Source: Trametopsis cervina (Eukaryota; Basidiomycota; Agaricomycetes; Polyporales; Irpicaceae). From it: a stretch of DNA of 64,000 bases. Numbering within the stretch: position 1 is the stretch's first letter; each line of letters starts with the position of its first letter. Positions 12,793 to 24,562 of the stretch are shown piece by piece. Location of the stretch: contig MU278356.1 in NCBI GenBank assembly GCA_022385755.1, forward strand, positions 1 to 64,000, written 5' to 3'. Position numbers and translations under genes: made by a program. The notes below the pieces were generated by a model. It saw only the letters and a program-made list of their open reading frames with translations, had not been told where the DNA came from and searched no databases.

Positions 12793-13622
12793 GTGAGGGC
12801 GATGGACTTTCCTCGTCTCGCTTGCTCTTTTATTTCTCTTTTCGTTCCAGTATATTCCATCCCGCATTTCTTTCGCACTGCATCTGCATACGTACATGCG
12901 AGCTCACATACATCTCACATTTCCCTCTACACGCCCTTCCCTCCACCATCACGCTGCGTCCCATCATCTGCACATGATCCATCCGCCCACCACATACCGT
13001 TCACACATCGCCATTATTTTGTCCACGCTTCTCACACCTGTTGGGATGCACCGCACGCTACTCATCGTATCCTGAGCCCGCCTCCTCAGATAGACGTAGT
13101 TATATCGACACCCGTATACCGTTAATTTTATGTTTGTTTAATTGTCTGGACTATTATATGCTGATGTGGTTTCTTGTATTTCGGGGGTGAACACGAGGCT
13201 TAAGCTTGCAAGTTTGGAACTTTGGTGGAAGGGAGGACAAGTTGTCACGTGAGGCTTTATGTTGTCAATGCGGATCGTAGCTAATTATCCTGTCAGGTCC
13301 GATTACGGAGTACAGCTAGCGAAGAGCTTCCTACGTCGACGATGATGTCGAAAGTTGTCCTTTCGCGCGATGGCCATGGTATCAGCTGATCTAATGCATG
13401 GGCACGAGATGCAACACCCTCGTCAAGATCACCTACACGAGGAGTTATCTTTTTTGGAACTTCACACAAGTTATGCTCACCATGGCTGCGCCGTGCACAC
13501 ATTCAATGTCAGGATACTAATACCGCCTCGAGTCGGAGTCAAGGCCCGTGGCATTTTCTACTGCTCCCTGAGTTCTTGTCGACAACTGAGATCCGAGGAG
13601 TTCCGAGTCCTGTCGCAGCGGG
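12793..13622. other. intergenic, likely 3' UTR
   Basis: About 830 bp between two plus-strand genes. The first half is C/T-rich (typical of 3' UTR or downstream promoter DNA here). GTCACGTGA occurs at 13244-13252. No coding region is supported. Confidence 0.45.
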
Positions 13623-14499
13623 ATGTTTTCGCGTTCCCGTCGGGACGATCATCTCGAAACTGCGGCAGACGACTGCGCACACGCAGAGCTCCTGCTGCGT
13701 TTCCGTGCACCTGTGAGTATTGCTACACCTCTAGGTCTACTGAACGTACCTCACATCGATCACGTCTCGCGGGATCCCACTGTGCCATCTCCCCTACCAG
13801 TCTAGCGGACACCATGACTGCGCGCTGACAGGACCGTTGCCGCATTTCTACCCACTGTGAGTGCCCGCACGCACTTCTAGGATGCAGTGCGCAGGTCATG
13901 CTCCCGCTCGTCTACTTCCCTCGTACCGAGCGGGCCATCGACAGGACCCGGGTCGAGCGACCATCACCATCGCCATCGCCATCCGGGCGGGAAGAGTTTT
14001 TGTTCGAAGGCGTGTCCACCGTGTCGCCCGTGGACCCTGCGGTTCTCTTGGAAATGCTGCGGGCTACGTTGGTACTCACGCACAAATCCAGGGTCTCCGT
14101 GGTATGCCCCGGCGGAGGAAAGAGCGACGCTCATAGGTTGCGGCACGCAGAACGGTCCGCCTAGTCACGGTTGGCTCTCATGTGTATGGTAATCGGTACG
14201 TCGTTGGTTCACATCTATTCTACCGTGCGACCTCGCACCATATCTAATGATTGGGGGTTTTACATTCCAGCAACAAGCTCATCGATAGCAGTTCTAGTGT
14301 GGAGTGAGTAAGAAGGGCGTTCATACTTATCCGTTCTTTTCCTGTCTATAACTGTCGTAATCCTCCGGAGTAAGCTCTTATCAGAGACGAAGAAGGACCC
14401 TATCTATTAAGCTCGTCGCTCACACTCCACCATACAATCGCCTACGCTTTTCTGCCGCCGCGCACAATGAAAGAACGCAAAGCATCGACGAGTTGGTAA
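13623..14499 (+). CDS. orphan spliced protein, 186 aa
   Basis: Five exons (13623-13712, 13801-13856, 13888-14154, 14271-14303, 14385-14499) keep one reading frame through four introns with GTGAGT, GTGAGT, GTCCGC and GTGAGT donors. Exon 4 is only 33 nt. The donor at 14155 is weak; an alternative at 14137 has the same phase. The second intron is only 31 nt, which is short even here. The ATG at 13623 is the first after an in-frame TGA. The protein begins MFSRSRRDDHLETAADD, has PLVYFPRTERAIDR, a short Ser-Pro repeat, FLFEGVSTVSPVDPAVLLEMLR, and ends with KERKASTSW. I recognise no domain, signal peptide or membrane helix. It sits between the two DDWDRSP genes. The phase agreement is the main support for it being real. 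Confidence 0.55.
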
Positions 14500-16261
14500 C
14501 CCCACGCGATCATTCGTCATGCACCCCCGTCTTCCAATCCATGGTCCGTGACGTCCCTTCCTCGGTCGTTGAGCTAAACGCGGATGACACACGTCCGCCC
14601 GCGCCTTCCTTGGTATTTGCACCGAGCACGAAGCAACCGGCCAAGGCATGGTGGGGAGGCGGGTGCCACCCCATCTCATCGCCATCGCGCGTTCACACCA
14701 TATCCCTCCCAGATCGCTACACAGTCCCAGAATAGACATATAAAAAACGAACGCGTTCGCACCGTCGACGGACCAAAAGTATATCCCAGGACAAGCGACG
14801 TATATCGATTCGATTACAGACGCACACTGCCATCTAGTATCTCACCCTCCGCCACCACCACCATCGCCACGCTCAGGAATCTGGCCCAGACACCCGTCTC
14901 AGCGCTTCCATTCTACCGGAAATCGCACCCACGGAATGCAAGGTTCCGCGCTGTGGTCGCGGTGGGTGCGTGCGTTCCAGCACCGTGGGCCTGGGTCCCG
15001 TCTGTCCGCCCGTGTAGGCTAGTAGCGGCACGCCCTATGTTCTGCGATGGGACGCATCATGCATCACGGACGAGCTGTGCACTGTGTATCATGAGATGGG
15101 CCGTGTGCGCTGATTCCTGTGATCCAGGGACTGAGGCACACAGGTGGACAGCGAGCGTGAGCCGCGGTTTGTTTTCTCATCCATGTACGGTGTGTGGTGT
15201 TCGTCTCGCGCGGCGGGATCGTGGCAGTCGCAATGGTGGCCTGGGACGAAGAGTCGCTCGATGTGGGACATTTACGTCCCCAAGTGCTCAAGCTGGTATA
15301 TTGCTTCAATACACTCTGGCAGCTGTCTGAGCATGGCTACAGGAGGATAGTCAATTACATTGTCTCCAGGGGAATCCATGTTCAAGTTGGAACCATCTGA
15401 AGCTTACCCGAACGGCGCGTATGACGGCCATCCATCTTGCCGCTGATTGGGAGCAAAATTCTAGGCTGTGCGAGGGAATGGCTAGGAGCGGGTTCACACC
15501 CGTAGATGTGCACGCCAAGTTTTCACCATTTGGCCCCGCGCACTGCACGTACCAGTACAGCGTGGATCTAAAATGAAATCTGTTTGGGAAACTGTGGATA
15601 TGGGTGAGACAAGTACACGCCGCAGACCCTATACACGACTGGCGTACCATATTGTAAGTTCCACACGGAAAAGAACAGTTGTTCCAAGATAATGCGCGTG
15701 CGTATGTAGTTGTATATATCAAGATCTTACATTTCCGCTTTTGCTTCGTTCAAGCTAGAGGGAGTATATACACTACTTCGTAAAAACACTACGTGGCAAT
15801 TCAATTCGAGAGGAGATGAGACCGATTCTAAAGTCCAGCGAGGGAAGAACGCGAAATATGCGAAGTGGGATGCAAGCGAAGGTGGGGAGGGAAAAAACAT
15901 GCAATACTAGAACGTCCGATGCGCAAACGTATACGTACAAGAAACAAGAGCGAGTGAGCGACGAGTGGAGTGGGAGGGGCAGAGCGGTGCTCTTTCGGAT
16001 TCGTTGTCCAGCATCGAAATAAACTAAGCAAAGAGGAAGGTCAAGATGAACAAAAAAGTCCGGTGCCAAGAAGTCCAGGAGCGCGTCTACTGTGGTGCCT
16101 ACTTCAAAGTCCATGTGTCAGAGTCCGTGGAAGTGGTTATTAGTGTATATATATCGGTGTGCGTGTGTGTATGCAGGGATGTTGGCCGGATGAATGCATA
16201 TGCAGAGATGACGAGGGATGAGCGGTTGGTGATGGCAATGGTTGTGGTTGGTGAGTTGATT
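14500..16261. other. intergenic, no supported gene
   Basis: About 1.76 kb between a plus-strand stop and the stop of the minus-strand gene at 16262. A plus ORF at 14584-15330 is long but has no recognisable content and atypical composition. The part 15800-16260 is AG-rich and includes a TA/TG simple repeat at about 16143-16170, probably the 3' UTR of the minus-strand gene. Confidence 0.4.
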
Positions 16262-16690
16262 TTACGTTGCGGTTTTTGCTTTCTCCTTCGTACATTTTGT
16301 GGCCAGGTTGATGCGCGGGAGACTGATGTGCAGCTCCTTGAGCTCGTACACATCTCTGTGCACACAAAATCAAACAAATAAACTTTAGTCAGGCTCCGAA
16401 GCGAAGAACAGCAGAAGAAGCAAAGGAACTGCGCAAACGTACTTGTACGTCAAGCGTTCCACAATTGCAGTGGGTGACCGATCCCAGTCGTCCACGTAAA
16501 ACACTTCGCCTTCGTCCATAAATGTCACCGATTTGCGCTTCATCTCCTCCGGGCTCGCGCTCGGGCTGCCACCATCGCTGTCCGCGTTTGAGTGGACGCT
16601 TTGCCCGCCAGGCGAGCGTGGCGAGTCTGGTTGGGCAAAGAGGGCGTGCGAGGGACCAGCCGCGGAGCACTTGAGGCAGCTTTTCATCAT
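16262..16690 (-). CDS. DDWDRSP-family protein, short form (possible PP1-docking protein)
   Basis: Two exons, 16690-16443 and 16355-16262, with an 87-nt intron (GTACGT donor), 113 aa. It starts MKSCLKC, then a Ser/Pro/Gly-rich linker, RKSVTF, VFYVDDWDRSP, ERLTYKDVYELKEL and SLPR, and ends in a Lys-rich tail about 17 residues later. The block matches the N-terminus of the gene at 10731, and the intron falls between the same residues in the same phase (K/Q-D junction, phase 2). The two genes are therefore clear paralogues. This copy is nearly only the conserved block and lacks the proline-rich tail. KSVTF fits an RVxF-type PP1 docking motif. That function is an inference. Confidence 0.85.
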
Positions 16691-18182
16691 GATGCGATAC
16701 CGTTACGGGCGTTGTTTCTGTTGTTGCCGTGAGGGAGAGACTTGAGGGCAAACGAATGAGTTGTTGTACTGAGTTGACGGAGCGGATGTTCTACGCGTTG
16801 CGTAAATAACGGAAGGTAGAGGAGCAGCTAAAAGAGCGAGGAGCGGTGCTTTTTGTATGGGTATGTGGAGAGGGATTATATTCCAGACATTACTCCCCGA
16901 GGTGGCGGTTCCAGGTCAGAGTGCTAGTTAGCGGTGATGGCTTGGTGTCGGTGTTGGCGCTTGCGAAATTACACTAGTCCGAATATATATATACTTTGAG
17001 CTGAGGATCATCGTCGCGTTCATCTCTTACACCGTCTGGCTCTTCACAACGAGGTCTTTTGCAGCCAGCCAGGATTGCGCAAGCTGAGCCTGAGATCATC
17101 TACGAACATGCCTTGAAAACATGTTTCCGTGATCGTCTCTCAAGGCGTCACATTCGAGAATAGTCCACAAGATATGGCCTCGACTATGACCACTCAGTAT
17201 CTGGACCACGTCATGCTGTCGCTCACGGCCACGAATACTGTACTGTATACACAAAAGTCGACTGAGCAATGGGCTGTGCCCTACACCTTTGCTCACTAGC
17301 TGCTCCGTTCACCAAACAGCATTTCACTGATACACGGCCACGATCTTAGCTGAACAGTCAAGGTCAAATTGCAACATAAATTCCCGCACTATCTCCTCCT
17401 CCTTACGAGGCGATGATGTTGGCCTGTTATGGCTGTGGGACCATCTCCCGCCCGCTCATCCTCAGCGGCTTGGCGGGCGCGCAACGTTGCTGTGGGCATG
17501 TATAGATGGTCCAGGCTGTTTGACTGTTGCGGTAACCAACGTCGCGAGTTGCTGCAGCCATGGCGTGCCGACCCTGTAGCGTGCATTTAGGTGAGCGTTC
17601 AGGCCCATAACACTGTTAACCCGGGACCAAGTTCACCGACCACACTCATCGAAATCCTTGGAATGTGCAGCATCATTACGATGAACTTCGTGTCCATTAA
17701 ATCTAGAGCTAGATAACGATGTGATCGTCAATGTTCATCGCCGTAGAGAAGATATTAAACTCGCAGATCCCACTGGCGGAGAACGAGACCGGTCTACTAA
17801 AATATGAATCACGTCATGTCTCAGATCATCGTGGACGTAGGGTATAAATCAGTATAATCGATGTACTTTAAACGATGTATTGCACTCACTGGTCCGTGTT
17901 CTGCAATAACAGATGTATGTGTGCGCTGAAACATGTGATAACGGATGGCTCAGCCATTCTAGTTAGTATCATGGTGGTGACAATGGGCTGGGAAACTCAT
18001 AATCCACTGTCGCACACATCTGTGCAGAAGTCAAATTGGCTTTGGTGGTGGCGTCGGCATTAGTATGATATGCGGTACCGCAAATGAGTCGTGCCTGTCA
18101 CATTAGTACGAACAGCCATGTACCGTCTTGCAGGAACTTGAATACGGACTAAGCAGTCTATACTCCTCCATTGTTTACCCTG
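16691..18182. other. intergenic, no supported gene
   Basis: About 1.5 kb between two divergent starts. A TATATATATAC tract lies at about 16984-16994. Readable ORF stretches occur on both strands (for example 17096-17300) but more than one frame looks equally open, so none is annotated. Confidence 0.4.
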
Positions 18183-18961
18183 ATGTCGCAAGGGAGCACC
18201 AGACGGTAAACACCACCATAGCTTTGACAAGGGTCCCCCAAAGCTAATCGAAATCGGACAGCTGCGATCGGCCTCATAACACCCTCAATGATCCTAGAAA
18301 TTGTCCTTGCCAAGACGCGCGACGCGACAAATACGTCTGCCTTGACTGCAGGCGCACATTCAAACTGCTCATTAATGAAAGTCTAAACGAGTACCTCTGG
18401 ACCAGCCGCGGGTGCCATACGCTCGTCAGACCTGTACCTGCACGAATTCCGGAAGTATGGGTAAGGTGGAATCAGCTCCGCGCCGGGGCGAAGCAGGACG
18501 TGGAAGCGTTGAAGCAGGTATTTGAGCACCTGAATAGCCTGATGTGGGACCATTTGCCATGTGACGTGCGCGAGGCTGAGGTGGAGGAGATGAAGCGTTG
18601 GCATCCCGATGCATGGTGGAAAAGGTTGCAGAACTCACATTGTCCGGGATGCGGTAAAGCAGGGGTCCAAGTGGGCAGTTCGTTTGAGCCGCCCTCGAGA
18701 CATGCCACCAAGGCTTGGGCAGAAGTCCGACGGAGGCTCGGGGACGGATACAACTTTGATCGATGTGATGAAGCTGCGAGGGAGAGGGAGTCGGAACGGA
18801 AGAGAGCGCTAGGTGGAGGATCTTGGGTTGCTAAGAACATGGAAACGAGAAGGAGGATTGCTGAGCTAAAAGACGCTTTGGAGGGAGGAAGGCATACCAA
18901 AGAGGAAGAGCGCAGGTTACTCGCGATTCGGGAGAAACGCCACCTGCGAAGAGTTGACTAA
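18183..18961 (+). CDS. zinc-ribbon-like conserved basidiomycete protein
   Basis: Two exons, 18183-18205 and 18262-18961, 240 aa. The 56-nt intron has a CTAAT branch site and keeps phase, giving MSQGSTRRCDRPHN before the conserved part. The protein has two putative metal sites: NCPCQD...KYVCLDCRRTFK (residues about 20-42) and NSHCPGCGKAG (about residue 140), followed by SFEPPSRHATKAWAEVRRRL. The YVCLDCRRTFK and CPxCG...PxR...KAW combination is one I associate with an uncharacterised Agaricomycete family, possibly mitochondrial, which is a guess. The C-terminal 80 residues are highly charged and likely helical. No enzyme motif is seen. The first exon is less certain than the rest because it is short. 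Confidence 0.7.
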
Positions 18962-21900
18962 GAGCGAAGTAGAGCTCGATAATACTCCTTGCATGCCGTG
19001 CAGAGGCTTTGTAATCTGCCGTATGTTCGTCCGTTAATAGTTCGTGGGTGGCTGGGTGGTACTGCATCCGAATATATGCATTCTGGGACTCCGTTGCGCT
19101 TCGGTATGTCTGGTGACCATTGCCGAGGTGGGTTTGTGAGCTTACTGCTGAAGACAAGTCTGCTATCAGCAAAGACATCAAGAATGGGTGTTAACAGTAA
19201 TGATAGTTGTGATACGGTGTAGGTTTCGAACAACGAATATTCGTCGCAACTGGTGCGTATAGCGTCCGGTCACACACGAATACACGATCACGTGGTATAC
19301 GGACGCGGATGTCACATTTTGCTCCACCGCGTTCGTCGTCGACTCACCTTCGTTCTGCCACCAGGATCCTATCAGGTCAAGTTTATAAACTACACCTCAT
19401 CGGTAAGCCAAAAAAAGAATCCACGACGTACAGACGTAGTGCTGACGAATGTTGGGAGCGACGAAAGATGCACTCAAGCATTTATAACACAAATCGCACG
19501 GTGGCCAGTACTACAAATAGTCCTCTATGTTCTTGGCCTAGTACCCCTCGGACAGGCTCAGAAGACTCACCGGGTTGCTAAAACTTCCAATCTTAGAATA
19601 CCTGCTGGGAGCTCTGAAGGTTTCATCTCGTCTTCCACGCATTCACTCAAGGACGCGCTACACGAATCAGATTGGTTGCCAGCATCGCCGCCAACTCAAC
19701 CGGAGTTCGCGGTCTAGCATACCTCGGACAGACTCTGAAGCTCAACCGAGATGTGCGAAGCTCTGGACTTTGTCCCTGGGCCACTCCTCGTCCCGTTGCA
19801 GGATTTATCTCGCACACTTGCCCATCTGGACCTACCCCAGGCCCTTTGTAATCTTGCTGTTGACTAAGCTTGAGCATCGGCATCCAGAAGAGATCTTTAC
19901 GTTCGAACTCAAGCATCCAAGAAGTGTATGTCTTCTCATGTCGAACCCAGGCGGAACACTCCGTTATACATCCAGTAGCCAGTCGCAGCGTCCGCGAATG
20001 CACCGACGGTAATCAGGGAAGCAGCTTAACAATGTATATCGATGGTTCTCACAGACATAAATCATCATTATTGTCAAGTTCGTACCTGACATACTTGTGA
20101 GGTGCGCGATATTGCCGCTGTCACCTGCTTACGCACTGACATCCGAGTGAAGAACTTGCCCAAAGTTGCACTTATAACTGTCAGCGCCGCTGCTCGTATG
20201 TCGTGGCCCGCTGCCCACGGGGATCTTCATAGAAGTCCATCCAGGCCTGTCCAGATGAAGCGACACACACAGAGCCGGTCCTAACATTACCTTCGCAGTA
20301 TTGCGGTTACACGGCCGTGAGAGAGATGGAATTCACGCGGCTGTGACAGCCCTTCACATTACTCTGAAGCATAATGCCGGACAGCTCTCGACTCCGGCTT
20401 TCAACGTCTGCCTTACGTTTGAGTCACCGTTACAGGTGATCAAGAATGCCCGGTCCTGGCGTTCTGTGAGACAGCGTTACCTTGCCAGTGTGTGCGTCCT
20501 TCTCTTGTTTACCCGCGATTGTCGTCGGAGATGGACAACTTCCAGCTGGCAGACAATGCTGACGGCAGCGAGCGCAGGCCTGTAGATCGTGGTATTATTG
20601 GTGCGTGATTTTTACACGCGCCTTCTGCTCTTCCTTTTCTAAATCTTTTCTCAGCAATGCCTATGAGGTTTCGCTGTAGCTGTCAAGAACATAGGAGAAA
20701 TATGGATTCTGGACCACGCGAAAGCACCTCTCTGTGGGAAATGCGGGCTCGAATTACGTTGCCCGTAGTCGGTCTCATGTGGCATATGCGGAAAATCATG
20801 CGTGGTTTCGAGTTTTGCCGTCCTATCTTCTGCTTACACCCAACCCGGGCGAAGCGCGCTACAACAATCACCTGTATGTGGCACCCAACGACGGATCTAC
20901 AACGAAGGGGCGAGCTGTGGATAGCGTATTCACTGTGGAGCGTCCGTGACGACTTGGCAAATGTGGCGCGGCGTCCGTTATAAGATGGTATGAGCTGTTT
21001 TGCACACACGTCAATATCCGGAGCCCGTACGCTGACTGTGCTATTTCAGTGCTGTCCTGAAGATATAGCCATCAAGTACCCCTATGCCATCTTTAGCTAC
21101 CTTCACCGCTGTTAGGCCGAAGACATGCGCAGGGCCAACTCTATCCTGTGTCAAAGTCCGACTCAGTAACTGTCCAGTCCTCCGGGTGCAGACCCATATA
21201 TCGGCACATGGGCTCTGCACCCCAGCCTCTCCGTGACTCGCGCGCGAAAGCGACATGCATGCAATCTCTAGAATGATATACCCTCATCGCCGGGACCTCA
21301 ACAAATCAAAATTACAGTGTGAAACGGCCAGGTATGTCCCATATCTCTCACGTTCGGGCACTATTATCATAATATATGGAATACGATAGTGCTCACCGAC
21401 GCTTGGCCGGCGGTTTGTCTAGCGCACTTCGAACCCACGAGTTTCTGGTTCAAAGGTCTACCTTAGTGAGTATCTGAAGTCTCACGAGCCGGGCATATAA
21501 CGGTTTTGTAAGTCAACTTTCATGCGCATGGGCTGTATTTAGCCATGAGCATGTTTCCGGCGCATAGGAAATCCGTTGACAATTTATTGATGACTTCTTG
21601 TAATCTGTGAACAGTTGCTGCGTTGCCTGTTGCACGATCCTACTACGCTGAGGCTGATATGGCAAGCCCCGGGTGCGAATCTACGCACTCTGCATGCGGT
21701 TTGGGGCCAACTTCTACACCACCCCATGAGAACGAGAGGTGTTCAGCGACTCTTGGTGAACATGGCCCATTGCAGATTTTCACACCGGTTCAACGCGGTG
21801 CGTCGATAATATACCGAAGCTTCGTCAGACTCGTCGTGCGCACTGCTGATGGTATGCTGTCATGCATCCTTATCATCAGACAAAACCGAGCGCGAATCAG

Positions 21901-24562
21901 CTGATCTCTCTGTTCGCAACGTACGAGGCTGCTGCACGACCCTCCCGCACTCTCACAAGAAGCCTACGGTTGGCACGTGGGTGGAACACTGGAAGATCAT
22001 CGACGCTCGTTGGGCGGGTTAAGGCAGTTGGCACAGGGCTAGCCGAGTTATGATATTTGATTGCTGTGCAATTGTGCGTGCGTGCAGTTTCCGTTGCACA
22101 TTCCACTCCACTCCTCACCGTTCTCAGGCCCTTCCGTTTGTCTCGTACGGGTCTTGTCTAGGGTGGAGAATGTTCGACGAATCATCATCACCCTAGGTCA
22201 GGGTCGGAGCTCGGTGGTCGGTTCGACCAACTCGATGTTGTCAACGGAAGTTGTATCATAAGCTCGGAGCTCAGCGACATAGGTCGCTGGGAGAGCAAGA
22301 TGGTCCCATCTGGCTTCGCATCCTATAGCGATGATGATCAGTCCAATAGAGTCATCATAAAGCTACTACAACACGATGAGCGCACTGCGGTAAGTGTGTT
22401 CTGTGCCGCTTTGGGCAACTTCCCGGTGTTTGCTCGAGATTCTCGCGACAACGCTGAACCGGCATACGGGACACAATATCGACCTCGGCGCATGTCGTCG
22501 TCTGCTGCCAGACCTTCGCGTCGCCAAGCTTGGCCATGATGCCTCATCTCACACTAACCAGCGGGAGCACTTCTACGGTGTCCGCACCGACTGTCAGCTT
22601 CCGCTACGGCGGCAGGATGACACTGTGGAGGATCCGCGCACACCTCTCGGGGATAGCTGTTCCTGATACCACCCCGCCGCACGGACGAACCGGTGACCCC
22701 GGTATCAGATACCCCCGCGACGTCGTCGACAGGCTCGGTTACAGTTCGTGCAAACCACTGTTGGAGCTCTAACACGATAATGCTGCAAGTGGTAGACTAG
22801 TAAACGCACTTTATCATCGCTAGAGTGCGCTAGATGATCGACAAAAGGCCTCGAATTAGGCGTGAGAGCCGATGAGACCGTTGAGCTGCTAAGCCTTATC
22901 GATAACAATTGGTTCTCGAAAGAGAACACAGACGGATCACCACCTTGCAGTTGCACGCTTCAGGCCTCAGGGCTGTATGAAATTGCTGATGATGCACTCG
23001 CCTGTATAAAATTTGATTGATTTGTCTAGGTGCGCAATGCAGCCGACATGCTTGTGAACGTAGATTTATTCCATGAAATACGCATGAACATTCGGCAAGA
23101 TGGACCTGCGCAGCGCCAGCATGGGAGGAATCAAGACCATATATCACATCCGAAGTCCCTGCAGAACCGCCCGCTACCAGTCCGTCTTTGAGTTGTCCAA
23201 AGCGTGCCGCTGTTGCTGCTGCTGGAAATTGAAAACGGACCAATCGGTGGCTGTTGCATGACAGAGCGGTCACGACTGTGCCCGCAGCGGGAGGAGAACT
23301 CTTCCTGAAGAAGATACACGCTGAGGCTGCCGGAAGCAGAAAGTGGGTGTTCAGACGGGGTTACCCATGTACACGGGGGTAATGCTCAACGCGGGTTCGA
23401 CAAGGGGTGTTCAGCCGCAAGCGATTACCTAGGACATAGCCGCGTATGGAAAGTCAGCTGTGCTGGCCGCGTGAGAGTGCGCTGCCATAACGGAAGACAA
23501 GCGTGAGTACTACTTAACTGGGGTCGATGCGAGAAGCGCTGCGCGTAGCTGCCAATACGCACGTTGAACGCTGCAGCTGCTGGGTTCAATTCAGAACGCT
23601 TGGAGGTCTCGACCTTCGCTACGGACAGCTGGGTAGATCACGACGACACTGGTTTGTGGGAGACAGGGTGACGGCTGGGACTGAATGTTATCACGGATCA
23701 GAGGAAGACGACGTAGGAGGTGCTGTCGATGACTATTGACATACCCCTACATCTTTCCGCGAACGTTATTGTGTTCGATACGCTCCTTAGGGACAAATTC
23801 ATTAATAACGAGCGATGACTTGAGCATAAACTTACATTGGCACAGCAATGCTGGGGAATCCCGGACTTCCTGGAAGGTTGCTGGTATATAGTTGGGAGCG
23901 GTAATGAGCTGGAAGCTGTACATGTATTCGCATGAGGATCTGTGAAGACTGGTTGAGAAGCACCAGTCGTGCGAGGTTGAAGGCAAAGTTTGAGTTTCGA
24001 GTGGGTGCGGTAGAATGATCATCGCTGCCAAACTGGAGGTATCGGCTGTACGGTTCCTGTCTCGAAAATGATGAATCGGTGGACCATCCGTAGACCAGCG
24101 TGTGCGTGGAATAAACCGCCACCGCATGATTGTAACTTATCAGTACCTCTCAGTGGCGTGATGGGACTCACGTCGTGCTTTAGCGGCGCAGTTTCATGCC
24201 ACTGCTACAATGCGAAGGGCGGCATGCTAATGCGATGCAATGTCGGTTTGCAAACAGCAGCTTAAGTGCGACAGTAGTTGTTTGATGACTTTTTGAGTGA
24301 TATTACGCACCAGAAATGACAGAGTAGGCTCTCGGATATTTAGGGCGTACAAAGACTTCACGATGCGATGACAGATGTTGTGTACGCAATGGCTATCCTG
24401 AAGAAAGTGAACGAGAAAAGCGCGAATGCACGACGCGTTTCAATGCGCGTCGGCTTACATAATCATGAATCACGTGAATTGACCGTCGTACCAGTTGTCG
24501 CCAGGCAGTGAGCGCGACCGCGAGGTTTTCAGATCTTCAGTGTATTCTCATATACATTTGCC
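18962..24562. other. 5.6-kb stretch without a supported gene
   Basis: Many short ORFs are open on both strands, often in two or three frames at once, and none has a recognisable domain. The best candidates are minus 23747-24127 (126 codons from an ATG, divergent from MKT1), plus 22300-22770 (two pieces joined by a GTAAGT intron), and minus 21041-21256. They are noted but not called. The upstream side of MKT1 has CACGTG at 24471-24476, about 90 bp before its ATG. The stretch may be decayed transposon or gene DNA, or may hold rapidly evolving genes. Confidence 0.4.
24471..24476. promoter_or_regulatory. CACGTG palindrome upstream of MKT1
   Basis: A perfect E-box/Cbf1-type palindrome about 90 bp before the MKT1 start codon. 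The same word occurs in the CWC27/UBC6 shared promoter and about 100 bp before the kinesin gene. Function is inferred only from position. Confidence 0.3.

Noticed and set aside
12343..12897. 184-codon minus-strand ORF
   Set aside because: Shadow of the proline-rich coding exon on the plus strand.
14584..15330. 248-codon plus-strand ORF
   Set aside because: No domain, atypical Arg/His/Cys-rich composition and no splice support. Likely a chance ORF in high-GC DNA.
22300..22770. Two plus-strand pieces joined by a GTAAGT intron
   Set aside because: Phase agrees, but alternative frames across the same exon read as well, and no domain or upstream support exists.
23747..24127. 126-codon minus-strand ORF divergent from MKT1
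   Set aside because: It has an ATG and acceptable texture, but an overlapping frame looks equally good and no family is recognised, so it was kept only as a note.
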